Position numbers and translations under genes: made by a program
NCBI GenBank assembly: GCA_030077755.1
Contig: JAQJZZ010000015.1
Location: 434,001-498,000, forward strand
Direction of reading: 5' to 3'
Length of the DNA stretch: 64,000 nucleotides
Source: Filosporella fistucella
Taxonomy: Eukaryota > Ascomycota > Leotiomycetes > Helotiales
Notes under the pieces: generated by a model
What the model was told of the DNA's origin: nothing
The model's database searches: none
Seen by the model: the letters and a program-made list of their open reading frames with translations, nothing else
Part shown: one piece after another, positions 49,152 through 60,876 of the stretch
Numbering within the stretch: position 1 is the first letter of the stretch
Layout of the letters: every line of letters starts with the position of its first letter

Positions 49152-50838
49152 CCCGACCAGGATGACTCTGTTTGTTGGCGGACGGATATGATCTGTGCTT
49201 GAGGTAGTATATATAGTGGAATCAAGATGTGAATGCGAACCACAAAGAATCAAAGTTTTGTCCATGAATGCGACCCCAAATTGCAGCATAACCTGTTTTA
49301 AATAGTGGAATGAATGTACTCTGAGAGTCTAGAAAAATTGATAAGCCTTCTGGCATCTTCCCATTGCATCATTAAATTTAACATGTCGGCGTCTGCCAAA
49401 CTTGCAAACATATTACCGCGTCAAGACTTCTGAGTATAAAACTCCAGACTCAATAATACAGCAATTTCCAATTTCAAGCAAACAGTTCGCCACTCGGAGA
49501 CTCCCACAAAGTGGCTGCGGTCAGCGACTTAGAGTTAACTAACTGCAAGCCGAAAGCATCCCCAAAGTCTATTACAGGATGGTGCGAAAACCATCAAAAA
49601 GAAGCAAAATCTTGAAGAAGAAGAGTTCAAAGCTCCAAGGAACATAATGTGGGACAGGGTTAGTATTATCCCTTGGGCGGGATTCATTCCTGACTTATCC
49701 GTTGAAGTAAAATCATTGAGACTGCAAGGCAAAACGAGATATTTGAGCATGATGTCTTCTAACGCGGAACATCTCGTTCAGGGGAGTTGATGGCAAAAAC
49801 CAAGATTGTGAGGCATCTTAATTCTACGATTTTGGAGAACTACAGTATATGATTGATCATGAGTATTTGAGGGAGTGGACAGGAGTAGAGAAATTACTGC
49901 AAATCAATTTTATGTCCTTCAATTGTAGCCGTGGAAGATGTTGTGACCAAACTATGGGGGAAAAAACCATAGTACTTTGTATTGTGGATAATGCATTTAG
50001 TTATGCAAAAATTACTAGAAATTGACTAACAGGGTTTGGGATTTATGCACCCCTATTTTTACCGACACGAAATTGGGTCAGGCTAGAACCGATTGCCAAA
50101 AATTTCGACGTCAAAAATGGCAAAACTCTAGCGCACCCCTCTAAAATGGAGTACATCGTAGAAAATCTAAGGATTTTAAAGACTGCGGCTAGTTTTATTT
50201 GAGGTCACCAAACATAGCGACTCCGCCGCTGGGGCTTCATCGTAGGCTACACAGTGGCTGGACTTATTTCAATACATACCGTGGAAATAAATTAAATATA
50301 GCCGTAGCCAAAACTAAATACTCTCACCCCATAATCTATCTCCATGGCACAAAGTCTTCCTGGATTAAATAGTTTGGTCACCTCCGTCATAATTGTTCCT
50401 CTTCCTAAAACTGCTTTCCCGCGAATTCAGGATCTTCTTGCATACATGATGCTCCACAATCCTAAACATAGATATAAGTCGCCGGTTTCTTGCAGTTTTT
50501 GCGCCCATGCTCGAATAAAGGGTCACCCCGCTTGATGAAGAATGAGGTTTGCTTGTTGAATACTAGGTTGTAACTCAAGCTGCTGATCGTCTTACGACCT
50601 CGAAGAATTATGTCCATGAAGTCATATTGACTGAAGGATAGCTGTGACAGTGCTGGAAAATTTTCTTCAGTATCATTTTGTGGAGTCAAGAAGGTTCAGC
50701 TGACAATGGAACTGGCAGCAGTGAACTCTAAAATGAACATTCTAGAGCTGACTCTATATTGTTGAAAAACATTCATCATATCGGAAGAAAATTATCATTA
50801 GAAAACCAGGATATCCATATTTCTATCCCTCCTAGCAC
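49152..50838. other. Intergenic region between convergent genes
   Basis: About 1.7 kb, AT-rich, between the peroxygenase 3' end and the surface-protein 3' end. No gene, tRNA or clear repeat recognised; short frames at 49535-49750 and 50462-50689 are not convincing. Confidence 0.45.
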
Positions 50839-52534
50839 TCACATCAGTAACGCCAAACTTGCAATGGTCGGTAATGATAACCATAACAATCGCATAGTCT
50901 CGGTTCTGCAAGCACTTCCCGTAAACTCAGCAGGCGCAGAAGCAGATGGTGTGAGACCAGAACTAGTGGACGTAGTTGCAGCTGGTGTGATTCCAGCAAG
51001 ACTTAAGATGATCGACGCGAGGTTAACAGCTATTGTCTCGCTGGTCGTTTCGACGCCCGAGAGTCCAGATATAGTTTCTACAACTGTTTTGGAATAAGAG
51101 CCAGAAGGCAAAGTAGCTACTGTGGTAATCGTCTGGACTCCTGTAGACCCTGACGAGGTGTACACAATTGTTGTCGTGTAAGATTCACTTCCCTCCGCTG
51201 CCGAGGTAGAAATTCCAGATTGAGACCCTTTTTGTGTGCTTTCGGAGCCCAATGATATGGTGCTTTCTGTGGTGTGTGTCTCAAATCCCTCTGCAGTCGA
51301 TTTAGTATATATGATCTTAGTGATGTATACGCCGCTTTCTGAGCTGATACTGGGTGTGTATGGTGGTGAGGAGTTAGGTGTTGAACTTTGGGTTTCTTTA
51401 TCTTCAGTGCTTGTGTCATCAATGTTTGGCAGTGTGCTTGACTCAGCTATTTGAGTCTTTGCAGTTGTGGTCTCTACAATAGGAATCACAGTAACAGTTT
51501 GAGGTGATGCAATCGCGGATATAGTAGGGACCAAGGCCGTGGTTTGGTCTGGAACTGCAGGACTTATCGTCGTACTGACTTGGGCCTGTGCAGGTGCATA
51601 CACAATAGAAACACTCGTAAGAGCTGTGACGGCAACTTTCAACGTCCCTGTCCCTCCCCCGTAGTATGTGCAATTTGGAACTGACAAGTGAAGATAAGTC
51701 GCGACGTCTGATGCAAGAATATCGAGTCCAAAAGCATTGGCATTGGTCATGTTGTACGTATCATCGTATGGGATTACTGTTGTGTAGGAATATCCAGTTT
51801 GGGCTGGGAGACCAGGTAGAATACTTGTGTTTGTTGGATTAGGACCATAGTATGAGTATTCGCACGTAGTTCTTGCAGTCCCAGTCAATGAAGTATTGAC
51901 ATGAATGGTGCTTACTCCATAACCATTCTTGGTACCGTTGAGGGTGATGAGATTGGTTTGGACAATGGTAGCTCTGTTGATATCAGTATGTTGATGTTAT
52001 CTAAGAATGGTGGTGCCTACAGAGCTCCATTAGGTAGGGAGTTGAGAGTAGTATATTCTACCGGTCCTCCTCCAGCGTATGCTGTCACATTTTGTTTTCC
52101 GGGCATGATAGTTGCATTCATTGGAACCTTGAGGGAAGAGCCGATAGTGGATCCGCTCCCTTTGTCAACTGTATAGATCCATGTTGCAATATAATCGGTC
52201 AAGACTGACGACCACCAAACATGTGCGTGGACTTCAAACTACGAAAATCAATTAGCAGGTGTTACTCTTCCTTTTCCCAACTGATTGTATTTGGCAGCTG
52301 AGATCGTAGAGCGAATTGAGTCACAGTGGGACAAGGGTATCATACATAGAATGCACACGTTCCGCAGTAAATCGGTGCGGGTGTTATTGTTGGTAGTGCA
52401 ATGGTACTCGAAGTATTTCGATATGTTGCTTCTACACTAACGTTAGTCGGGACATATCAAGTAGGGTATGAGATTTTACCTGTTGGGTGTGCAGAAAAGA
52501 ACAGAAGAAACAGAAGTTCAAGGGGAAGCTTCAT
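50839..52534 (-). CDS. Secreted Ser/Thr-rich GPI-type surface protein
   Basis: Cell-wall or membrane-anchored extracellular protein of unknown function. Exons 52534..52480, 52431..52346, 52238..52021 and 51973..50839 give 497 aa. Signal peptide MKLPLELLFLLFFSAHP. The N-terminal ~230 residues are folded-looking (APIYCGTCAFYFEVHAHVWW, IATWIYTVDKGSGSTIGSS, VTAYAGGGPVEYTTLNSL, CEYSYYGPNPTN). They are followed by ~220 residues of Ser/Thr/Glu-rich sequence with repeated TT(I/V)VYTSSG-like blocks, suited to heavy O-glycosylation. The end EFTGSACRTETMRLLWLSL...LALLM is a hydrophobic tail after small residues, as in GPI signals. Introns are 48, 107 and 47 nt. I do not recognise the N-terminal domain. 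The convergent neighbour is the peroxygenase; the divergent one is the pseudo-protease. Confidence 0.8.
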
Positions 52535-53226
52535 TTTGCGTAATGTAGTTGGGGAATTGGGACAAGTTAATTTCCTCCACAGTCTGCTTGAACAAGTGAA
52601 GTACCTTCAAAATCCAAGATAATCAGGAGGAAACAGGAAGAGCCTCCGGTTTTGAAACATTGATATGTTTTTGCGATAGCCACGTCAAAACGCCTTATCA
52701 TATTGTCAGAGAGGCAGTGTGCCTTAGAAGCCGTCTCTTATTCCATCATAAGTCTCAGCTTCATGCACAGCAATATTGATCTGGACTGGTTTGGGCCTAA
52801 TCTTTAAATTCTGCGGCTGAAAACTGCGGAGTCGAGCAAATGTGGAGCGTCCCGCCGTCACCAACAATCATTTGACCTATCGCGATATGCTGCCTTATCT
52901 AGAATCTGCACTTAAAATGCAACCCTAAGCCTTATTCCATAATTCTCACTCCAATCGGTTAGGGAAGCGGGATGACTTGGAAAGGTACAATAACTGTAGA
53001 AAATAATGCTTCAACGGGTTTTCATTGCATCTCTTATGTGACTCGGGCGTAGGATTGTGCCTCAGACGCAAGGTGATCATCAACTCAAGCATGCAACTGC
53101 AGCTCAATTGCTGATACATTTGTTCTTACATCCTCAGTCAAAAGTTACCTTGTCCTCAAATGCACCAAGAAAAATTTGTTAATGTGTGAAGCATTGCTTC
53201 GGCTTGAATGACACCTCTTACCCGTC
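52535..53226. other. Divergent intergenic region
   Basis: About 0.7 kb between the GPI-type gene and the aspartic-protease-like gene. A first exon with a signal peptide for the latter was looked for here, but none could be placed with confidence. Confidence 0.45.
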
Positions 53227-54914
53227 ATGGATCTACAGCCTCGCACCACCAGCCTCCCAAAACCTTTCTCTTTTGCCCCCAGTCAGGCCTTCGAAGGGAA
53301 TGATGGATCCTGGTCGACATTTGTAATTCGAGTGGGGACACCCGAACAGGTGTTTCACGTCTTGATTTCTACTGCTGGTCAAGAAACATGGGTTCCTGTG
53401 CCCGAAGGTTGCCTCTTGACGGACCCGAGTAATTGCGGAGCTGCTCGAGGCGTAATGCCATTTCTTAGTCAACCCAGTACTGGATTTCAGGTAAATGCTG
53501 TATGTTACGATCTCTGTAATATAACAGATGCTGATGAGACCAGAGTTCAACTTGGATGCCAATCAATCTTTATGAGCTAGCCCTCGAGACGGCTTTGAAT
53601 TATACTGGAAATGGGGAATATGGATTTGATACCGTAGGTTTGCAACTTCCAAGTAGTGGGGGAATATCCGCCCAGCATCAGATTGTCGCCGGTACGTTGG
53701 TCCTTGGAAAAACTACGGCAGAGGGGCTAACAGTTTAAGGCATCGCAACTAAATCATTCATTTTGGGCATCTTCGCGATTGGACCTAAACCTACGAATTT
53801 CACATCATTCGACAATCCTCAACCTAGCTTCCTTTACTCTCTTCGGAACCAGACCATAATCCCTAGTCTGTCATGGGGTTATACGGCAGGTGCCTCTTAC
53901 CGACTGAAAGGTGTCTCGGGGAGCTTGACATTAGGTGGCTATGACTCCTCACGATTTATACCCAACAACCATACATTCACCTTCAGCTCCGATGATTCTC
54001 GACCTTTGACTGTTGGCCTTCAAGCCATTCAATGTACAAATACTTTCCAAGGGTTAATGTCGCTTGTCCCAATCTCCATCAATCTCTTCATCGATTCTAC
54101 CGTGCCCGAAATCTGGCTCCCAAAATCTGCATGTACACTCTTCGAGACAGCATTCGGGCTGCAGTTTGATGAGAGTACACAACGATACCTGGTGAATGAG
54201 ACAGTACATGCGAATCTCACGACCATGAATCCATCTTTAAGCTTCAAAATAGGGAACAATGCACAGAGCACAGAAACTCTCGTCATCAACATCCCCTATA
54301 AAGCTTTTGATCTAAAAGCGAGCTGGCCAATCTATAGCACTCCCACGTATTACTTTCCATTGAGAAGAGCGGACAACGAGTCACAATATACTCTAGGAAG
54401 AGCATTTCTACAAGAATGGTGAGTTGAACCTGGAATCAATTCTCCGGAAACATGCTAACTGTATAGCTATGTGATAGCAGATTATGAGCGCAGTAATTTC
54501 TCTATTCATCAAGCGCTGTTTCAAGATGGCGTTCCCCAGAACATCGTCCCCATTTATCCCCCATTTACAAAGACACAAGGTGAGGGCATGGGCAAAGGTA
54601 AAATGATAGCTATCATAGTAGCTGTCATAGTATTCTTCTTGATTCTTAGCTCAGTGTTATACATCATGTTTCAAAAACGTAAAATAAGAAAGGGGCGGGA
54701 AATAGCCGAGAAAAAGGCAGCTGAGCAAAGAGAGAGTATGTTGACAGATGGAGGGCAAGTGTACGAAGTTATGGGGTCTGGGAATGAGATTTATGAGGTG
54801 CCGAGTCCAAAACAGGCTACAAGGTTCGAGGGAGTGGCTGAAATGCATGTGGATGGGAGGCATGAATTGCCAGCGGTGGAGCGGAGAGCAGAGCTGCCTG
54901 CTAATGCTGGTTAA
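53227..54914 (+). CDS. Membrane-anchored aspartic-protease-like protein, first catalytic Asp missing
   Basis: Pepsin-fold (A1-like) extracellular domain on a single-pass anchor. Exons 53227-53490, 53544-53691, 53740-54418 and 54467-54914 give 512 aa. Start of fold: FSFAPSQAFEGNDGSWSTF, VIRVGTPEQVFHVLIS. The usual DTG/DTGS position reads STAGQETWVP (Ser48), while the second lobe keeps Asp256 in FIDSTVPEIWLP. A hydrolytic role is therefore doubtful. A transmembrane helix lies at about 410-432 (MIAIIVAVIVFFLILSSVLY), followed by a ~80-residue cytosolic tail with a basic stop-transfer cluster and a YEV...YEV pair (QVYEVMGSGNEIYEVPSP). Many NxT/S sequons. Introns of 53, 48 and 48 nt restore the frame. 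No signal peptide precedes the fold, so an upstream coding exon is probably missing from this model. Confidence 0.82.
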
Positions 54915-55441
54915 CATGATAGAAAAATCGGTCACGCAATGTCATAAATATTGAAATACGACCTTTATATAACATTAGAAGTTATTCTTAGCTTGTGTAA
55001 TGATGTGACAATAAAGAAAGAATCCCAAGAAGATATTCGCAAACTTCTACTTCGCCATTGAAAAATTGTATCTTCACTTTGATGACTAATCGGCAACTGA
55101 TCCGTAGTCTCGGTTTGGGAGAATCGAACGACTCGTAACTCAGCAACTGGAATTGCGAGCCTACAGCTCTAGGCCACAAATAATTCTAAACAGAAAAGCA
55201 AGAAGCATACATATCACACGAATTGGAATCGTAGAAAGAACTTTTGCTAGGGAGTCCACCCAACCATTCAAATGAATAGCATGTTAGTATCTTATGGACA
55301 AATGTAATACGAGAGAGACTACGTGGTTTATATTATTCAATAAGCGTATTCGATTCAATCGGCATAGGAATTTAATCGACATCTAATTTTGCTCAATTTC
55401 TACCATAATACTCATAAGCCCACCTTTAACTCTTAAACCTC
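54915..55441. other. Convergent intergenic region
   Basis: About 530 bp between convergent genes. A GTTCGATTC-containing stretch (minus strand, about 55105-55175) superficially recalls a tRNA T-arm but does not fold as one (see rejected). Nothing else seen. Confidence 0.5.
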
Positions 55442-56490
55442 CTATATTCCAAATGTTGCTTGCGGCCCACCGAAATACGGTATATCGATAGGAATATCAT
55501 ATGGATCTCGTAGTGTATAAGAATAATAATCATTCGCCTTGAAGACAGTCTCCGGCCGCACATTTAGGTGAGTCTCTCCCGAGCAATTCTTGAACTTAAG
55601 CCAATTCGACTTGATAGTAGCATTTGGTCCAGCAACAATGGGGTCGTGCGCGTCCTCAAAATAGGTGTTTTCCACCAAGAGAGAACTGGCACCCCGAGAG
55701 TAGATTCCATAGCCGGTGATGTTTCGATAGTAATTGTTATAGAAATGGCCCATTTTCAGGTTGTCAGCTGACGGACCACGGACATTGGTTGAGTTGAAGA
55801 AGCAGTCGTTGATGGTAATTTTGCTGATGACGTTCGGAGTCCATCCGATCCCAAAGGCTTTGTTGTGATGGGAGATGATGGAGCGCGAGACAGTAACATA
55901 ATCTGTGTCTGTACGAAGGTCGATGAGACCATCTTCCATTTGTGAGAACTAAGGATTTTGGTTAGCACATTCTACCTCCTAGACAAATCGTTGGGTCGTG
56001 CAAAAGCCTAACGTACGTGGACGTAATCAATCCAAATATTCGTCGAATTGTCAATCTGAATTCCGTCAAAATCATTTGCTTTCCCCGAGTACTCGTCGGG
56101 ATTATAAGTCCCAAAAACGCGAAGGTTACGGATTATGACGTTTCGCTGCTTCTTGATATTGAAGCCACCGCCATTGATTCCAGAATTCAGGCCCACTCCG
56201 ATTATAGTCTTGTCACTGGTGACCGGAACCTCGAAGCCCTTCGGATCTGCCTTTAATATGCCCTGGATACGAATTATCAGAGGCTCAGTGGCTGCTGCAT
56301 ACGTGATGAGGTCCTTGTATTTAGTCACCGTCACGATCTTGCCGTCAAGCCCGCCTTTGGTGCCGCCGTTGAGAGATGCAAAGCCATGAGCTGTCTCGTT
56401 GCACTTAGCGCATCCTGCAACTGCATCAGCAAGCACATATGGCGACAGAAGTATGGCCAGAAAAGCGGTGATAGGAGAGGTAAAGCGCAT
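55442..56490 (-). CDS. Secreted pectate lyase-like protein, polysaccharide lyase family 1
   Basis: Right-handed beta-helix lyase that would cleave polygalacturonan by beta-elimination outside the cell. Exons 56490..56017 and 55948..55442 (intron 68 nt) give 326 aa, the usual length. Signal peptide MRFTSPITAFLAILLSPYVLA. Family features: GLDGKIVTVTKYKDLITYA, DKTIIGVGLNSGINGGGFNI, NVIIRNLRVFG, FDGIQIDNSTNIWIDYVHFS, EDGLIDLRTDTDYVTVS, and the asparagine-ladder type GHFYNNYYRNITGYGIYSRG. The catalytic RxPxxR segment reads RGPSAD (Arg215 kept, second Arg replaced by Asp220), and WIDH reads WIDY. The fold is therefore secure, but pectate lyase activity is less so. Divergent from the sugar transporter across 1.1 kb, and near a GH43 gene, suggesting a shared carbohydrate locus. 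Confidence 0.88.
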
Positions 56491-57603
56491 GGTAGACAGA
56501 TATAAAGTGATCCAAATCACAGAATGATCGCAGTCATTGACAGTCTCGGATCTGAACTCAGCTCATCTCCCCTTCCTCCTTTTATAGCAGAAAACAATGG
56601 TCAGACTGACTGATGGATCGGTCTCTGTACTCCACCACTGTGAGGAAACACTTTCCGCCGTCGCAATGCCTACTTTGGGTACCTCGATCCCTGTTTTGTC
56701 AAACTCTAGTGCCCCCATCCTTACGAGGCTCTGCTCGAGTCACTGTGTACTGGTCTATACTAGTGGAAGATTTTTTGATGAAGATAGCCAATGTTGGGAT
56801 AAGTCTAGGCATAGCGGGGAAGTGCATTTCTAGCCAAGATCTATCTGCACCCAGCCCCGTAGAGTCTCCTCACGATCAACAGGAGGGGAACTGAATTGAC
56901 CCGAGGACCTGGTAATCAAAATAATAATCTTTTCTTGAATATGAGGACTTCTAAATCTTAGTTGTATACGGAGGTATAAATTTCGTCTTTTAAAAATTAT
57001 ATCATTTTAACTACTGTAACTTATGTTAGTTGAGAATGTTATGAACATAGAACTATACAACCAGTTATCTTTGGACAAAGCAGTTAATTAAGTAAAGACT
57101 AGCTACTATATAGGTATCTAAAGCAAAGTATGGAGTGCGGGGAAGACTAATAGCTTGCCATTCTCATCCCTTCAAGAGCCCCATCAGGATTTAACCGGCT
57201 TGGTGAGCTTGCATCCTTCCCCTAAGAAGATGCAGAGCACTGCCGGGTAAACTCAATCAACAACACCCATTCTCCATCGATTTACAATCTACCTCTACAA
57301 CTAAAAAAGAATGTCAAATCCCGCCCAGTGTTGGAGAACATGGAATTTGAGCTCTGGGAACTCTTGGCAGACGTTCTTGGGCGAACATCGCCATTTAATA
57401 TTTTCCACCAACGATTCAGACGAATTTCTTGGTACGCAGACTGAGGGGCCCAGCAAGATGGAACCGATACATAAGCCAAAGCATGGGACCGAACCGTCTT
57501 ATCTCAACTTGTTCTGAAATTACACTTAACGCTAAATTTATGAGGAGCGGTTCCGTTGCAACATCTGAATCAACAGGAATACTACTGCACCGAACCCGCC
57601 ATC
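56491..57603. promoter_or_regulatory. Shared upstream region, pectate lyase-like / sugar transporter
   Basis: 1.1 kb between divergent start codons, so both promoters must lie here. 56890-57130 is AT-rich. No regulator binding site can be named with confidence. Short frames (for example 57311-57517) look non-coding. Confidence 0.45.
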
Positions 57604-60178
57604 ATGCCGTCGAAGAACGCCTACCTTTGGTACTGCTGCATGGTCATTGCGACCACCATGATCTTGTAGTAAGTGAAGAGTGGGTCATTGCTTTCTACTA
57701 TGGCATGCCCTCTCCTGGGGTTAAGGGGCATGAACAGCTGCCTCGACCCTCTCTCAAATGAGGCAATTAATTGCTGACTACGGGTATTTCATTAGTGGCT
57801 ACGACTCTTCAACTTTTAATGCCGTCCAAGGTTCCAAGAACTGGAAGACTTACTTCCATCAACCGGATCCAAATGTTATTGGCAGCATCAACACAGCTTA
57901 CACCGTCGGTGGTATCATATCTGGTTAGCTTTTCCACGCTCCTTCACCTGCAATCAATATATCATCTTTTCTCCGCATTGAACTGCTGCTGAACTCCCCA
58001 AGGAATATTCTTCTCAGCGCCCATTTCCGATCGATGGGGTCGTAAGGTTGCGATCATCGTGGGGTGCTTCATTGTTATTATCGCTACTTTCGTCTCCACT
58101 TTTACGCCACGCAACATAGGCGGGTACATTGGAGGCCGTGCTCTTGTAGGAAGTACGCATTCACTTTGCCCTTGCTCTACTGCACAGGGATATTTCAACT
58201 TCAAACAGATGGCTAACCAACTATCCTTTAGTTGGACAGGGAATTGCACTTCCCGCAGGCCCAGTATACATCAGCGAACTTGCCCCGTCCACCACACGAG
58301 GGAAGATCATGAGTTTTTGGCAGATGAATTTCAGCGTTGGGAGTTTTATGGCCTATTGGGTGGGTTGTCTCAGTCGTGCATGAAATGGTAATATGCTTAC
58401 TTGCCCTTTGATCAACTATGGCTGCACCAGGACCGTAGCGAAGTTGGGTGACTGGGATTGGAAGACTGTGATGATCTGCCAGTGAGTTCTCATTGCAACT
58501 TTCCATTCTTGAGATCTAGGCTCATTGTCGGCTCCTACCCGTTGATGTGGCTTCTGTGAGCTTCTATGTCGCTTTGCTGACCTAGCTATCTGTAGGCTGT
58601 AAGTTTCAAGTTTCAACCTATATTGCCTTCTAGGATGAAATTTTCCGAAGCCTTCCACAAAGTTAAATCGGTGACTACCATTTCAGTTGAGACTGACAGG
58701 TAGATTTAGCATCGCACCCGTGCTCATCATTGTAAATATCTGGCATATCCCAGAATCTCCGAGATGGTTAGTACATTACTCTGTCTCTAATAGCATTTTT
58801 GCGTGTTTTTTCTAATACTACTGCAGGTTTGTACAGAAGGATAGGACAGAAGATGCGCTTGCTGCACTGCAAAAGTTGCGTGACTCGACCGAAGATATTG
58901 AATTCGAAATGCAAGAGATGCACCATGCTTTGTCGTTTGAAAAAGAGTCAATCTCCGGTGCCTATATGCCTCTATGGACGGACAAGACCGTGCGATACAG
59001 ACTCAGTATGGTTAATGAATCCCATCAACCTTTGGCATGGCAGTCTAACATAGGTCCAGTGCTCGCAATTCTTCTCAACGTTGGACAGCAATTGACTGGA
59101 CAGGGTTCCCTGAACAGTGAGTTCTGTGCTTTCTTCGAGACTTCACCGAGCTAATGATCTTAGACTACTCCACAATTATTTACAGGAAGGTGTTTTCGGA
59201 TAACTCGCAGATCCAGCTAATCAACGCGCTCAATGGCACTTTTGGCATTCTGTTCACACTCAACGCTACGTGGACAGTAGATCGATTTGGTCGACGATTT
59301 CTTTTCCTTGTGGGAGCCATTGGAATGGCATTGAGCATGCTTGTAGCTGCTGCAGTCGTAACAGAAACTCCCGAGTAAGCCCTAGTTTTCGATTCGTCTA
59401 CACTCCTCTTTGCTCTTTTATGAGGAATTTGTTTACGGATGGAAGTAGCTTCAGAAGATGTATTTCTTGGAGTCTAGTCACCGCCCTGTGCCTTGTACAG
59501 GTACAAGCAATGCTAATCTGATATTACTAGGTATGCGGGAGGAGCAAAATCTCGATCAGTCGGAATCACTACAGTGTTTCTCATGTTTTTATTTGCGTTC
59601 TTCTGTAGGTTGACCTCCAGTCTTGTCACCGAAGTCATTTAACGAAGTTCAGTTAAACCATCCTGGGGTGCGGTTACCTGGATATGGATTGGAGAGGTTT
59701 TCTCCATGAACGTTAGATCGCAAGCAGTGGCAATCTCGGCTCAATCTCAGAATGTTGCCAACGCCGTTCTTCGTAAGCCGATCTACGTTGTGTGATTCAT
59801 TATTCTCTACTAATATTTTCCAGAACAAGTATTCCCGCTATTTCTGGCCAAGAAAGGATTGTCAGTTCCAGTCTCCCACCTTTGCTTCTGACCTTACTGA
59901 CATGTGCAAATAGCTATGCGATGTACATGTTTTTCGGAATCAATCTTGCACTATTTGTCTTCGTTTGGTTCTGCATTCCAGAGACCAAAAACAAGACACT
60001 TGAAACGATGGATGTGCTCTTTGGAGGAGTCAACCACGCCGAAAAGGGCGCGTATTTTATGCAGGAAGACGGGAAAGTCCAGGAAATCACCGAGAACATT
60101 GAGCTTGTAGAGCGACGCCACAGCCATGACGTTGAACAGGTCAAGCAAGTAGAGGCAAAGAAGGATATCAAGGATTAA
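57604..60178 (+). CDS. MFS sugar transporter (SP family), splice sites partly irregular
   Basis: Plasma-membrane sugar/H+ symporter of the fungal SP/HXT-like group. Thirteen exons: 57604-57668, 57796-57923, 58003-58152, 58232-58359, 58411-58481, 58710-58766, 58827-59005, 59054-59116, 59164-59374, 59531-59604, 59653-59772, 59824-59860, 59914-60178, giving 515 aa, the normal size. Family motifs: ILYGYDSSTFNAVQGSKNW, SDRWGRKVAIIVG, YISELAPSTTRGK, HIPESPRWF, LNVGQQLTGQGSLN, DRFGRRFLFLVGA and FCIPETKNKTLE. Two junctions are odd. The conserved loop INYGCTRTVAKLGDWDW is reached only if intron 4 (58360-58410) ends in TG instead of AG; a canonical GT-AG alternative (58364-58438) drops seven residues. 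Intron 5 is 228 nt and gives ICHIAPV where the family usually has Gln before the proline region. The gene may be drifting. Sugar specificity is not predictable. Confidence 0.82.
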
Positions 60179-60876
60179 AGTTGTGGTTCAGTCTATCTAA
60201 TGGCATAAATGCATATGAGAGGCGAGATGATATATTTGGGGTAGAGCTCAGTAGTATGAATTCATATTATTCAAATACTTTAGCGAGATTCTACCAAAGT
60301 CGTCGATGGACATCTGTAACAGTCCTAATACCTGCTGCTAGATGTCTTTTGATCCCCCCACACTTTCATCCTTGTTTTTTCAACTGCACTGCAACACACA
60401 GCAATCTTCAGTATCCAAGCACTGAAATGGAATACGGAGATATTCTGCGGAGGGTTGAGGGGGGCAAAGTAACTGTACATGGTTTTGCTAGGTAAACTGC
60501 TCTAGCAACTTAACGTACACTTTTGGGGAGTCTAGGCTAGGTGTTTGCTTCCAAAGCGAGTACAGCACTCGAAGGATTTACGAAGGGCTTTTACGAGCGT
60601 TCAATGGCGGGGCACAAGTGGTTGGGTTTCCCTTCTCGATTTTGAACACTAACTGAAAGTAGTTACACAGGACACATTTGTTCTCATGGACGTTGAGCAT
60701 TTGTATAATTGGGACAAAGCAGTGAACATGTTAACATGATGATCCTATATTATGGAAGCTGCTACGGAATAGGGTGCTTGGCAAGGCTAGCTCTATAAGA
60801 CGCAATTTTCACATGCAATAGTGTATTCACTTTTGCGTGATAGAAGCACCCACACTCTGTATTTTGATAATACTGT
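60179..60876. other. Convergent intergenic region
   Basis: About 700 bp between the 3' ends of the transporter and the GH43 gene. No gene, RNA or repeat recognised. Confidence 0.5.

Noticed and set aside
44477..54914. Secondary-metabolite gene cluster built around the acyltransferase and peroxygenase
   Set aside because: No polyketide synthase, NRPS, terpene synthase or P450 is present in the window.
55105..55175. tRNA-like stretch on the minus strand (GTTCGATTC, CCA-like anticodon loop)
   Set aside because: T-stem and anticodon-stem pairs fail and there is no acceptor stem; at best a relic.
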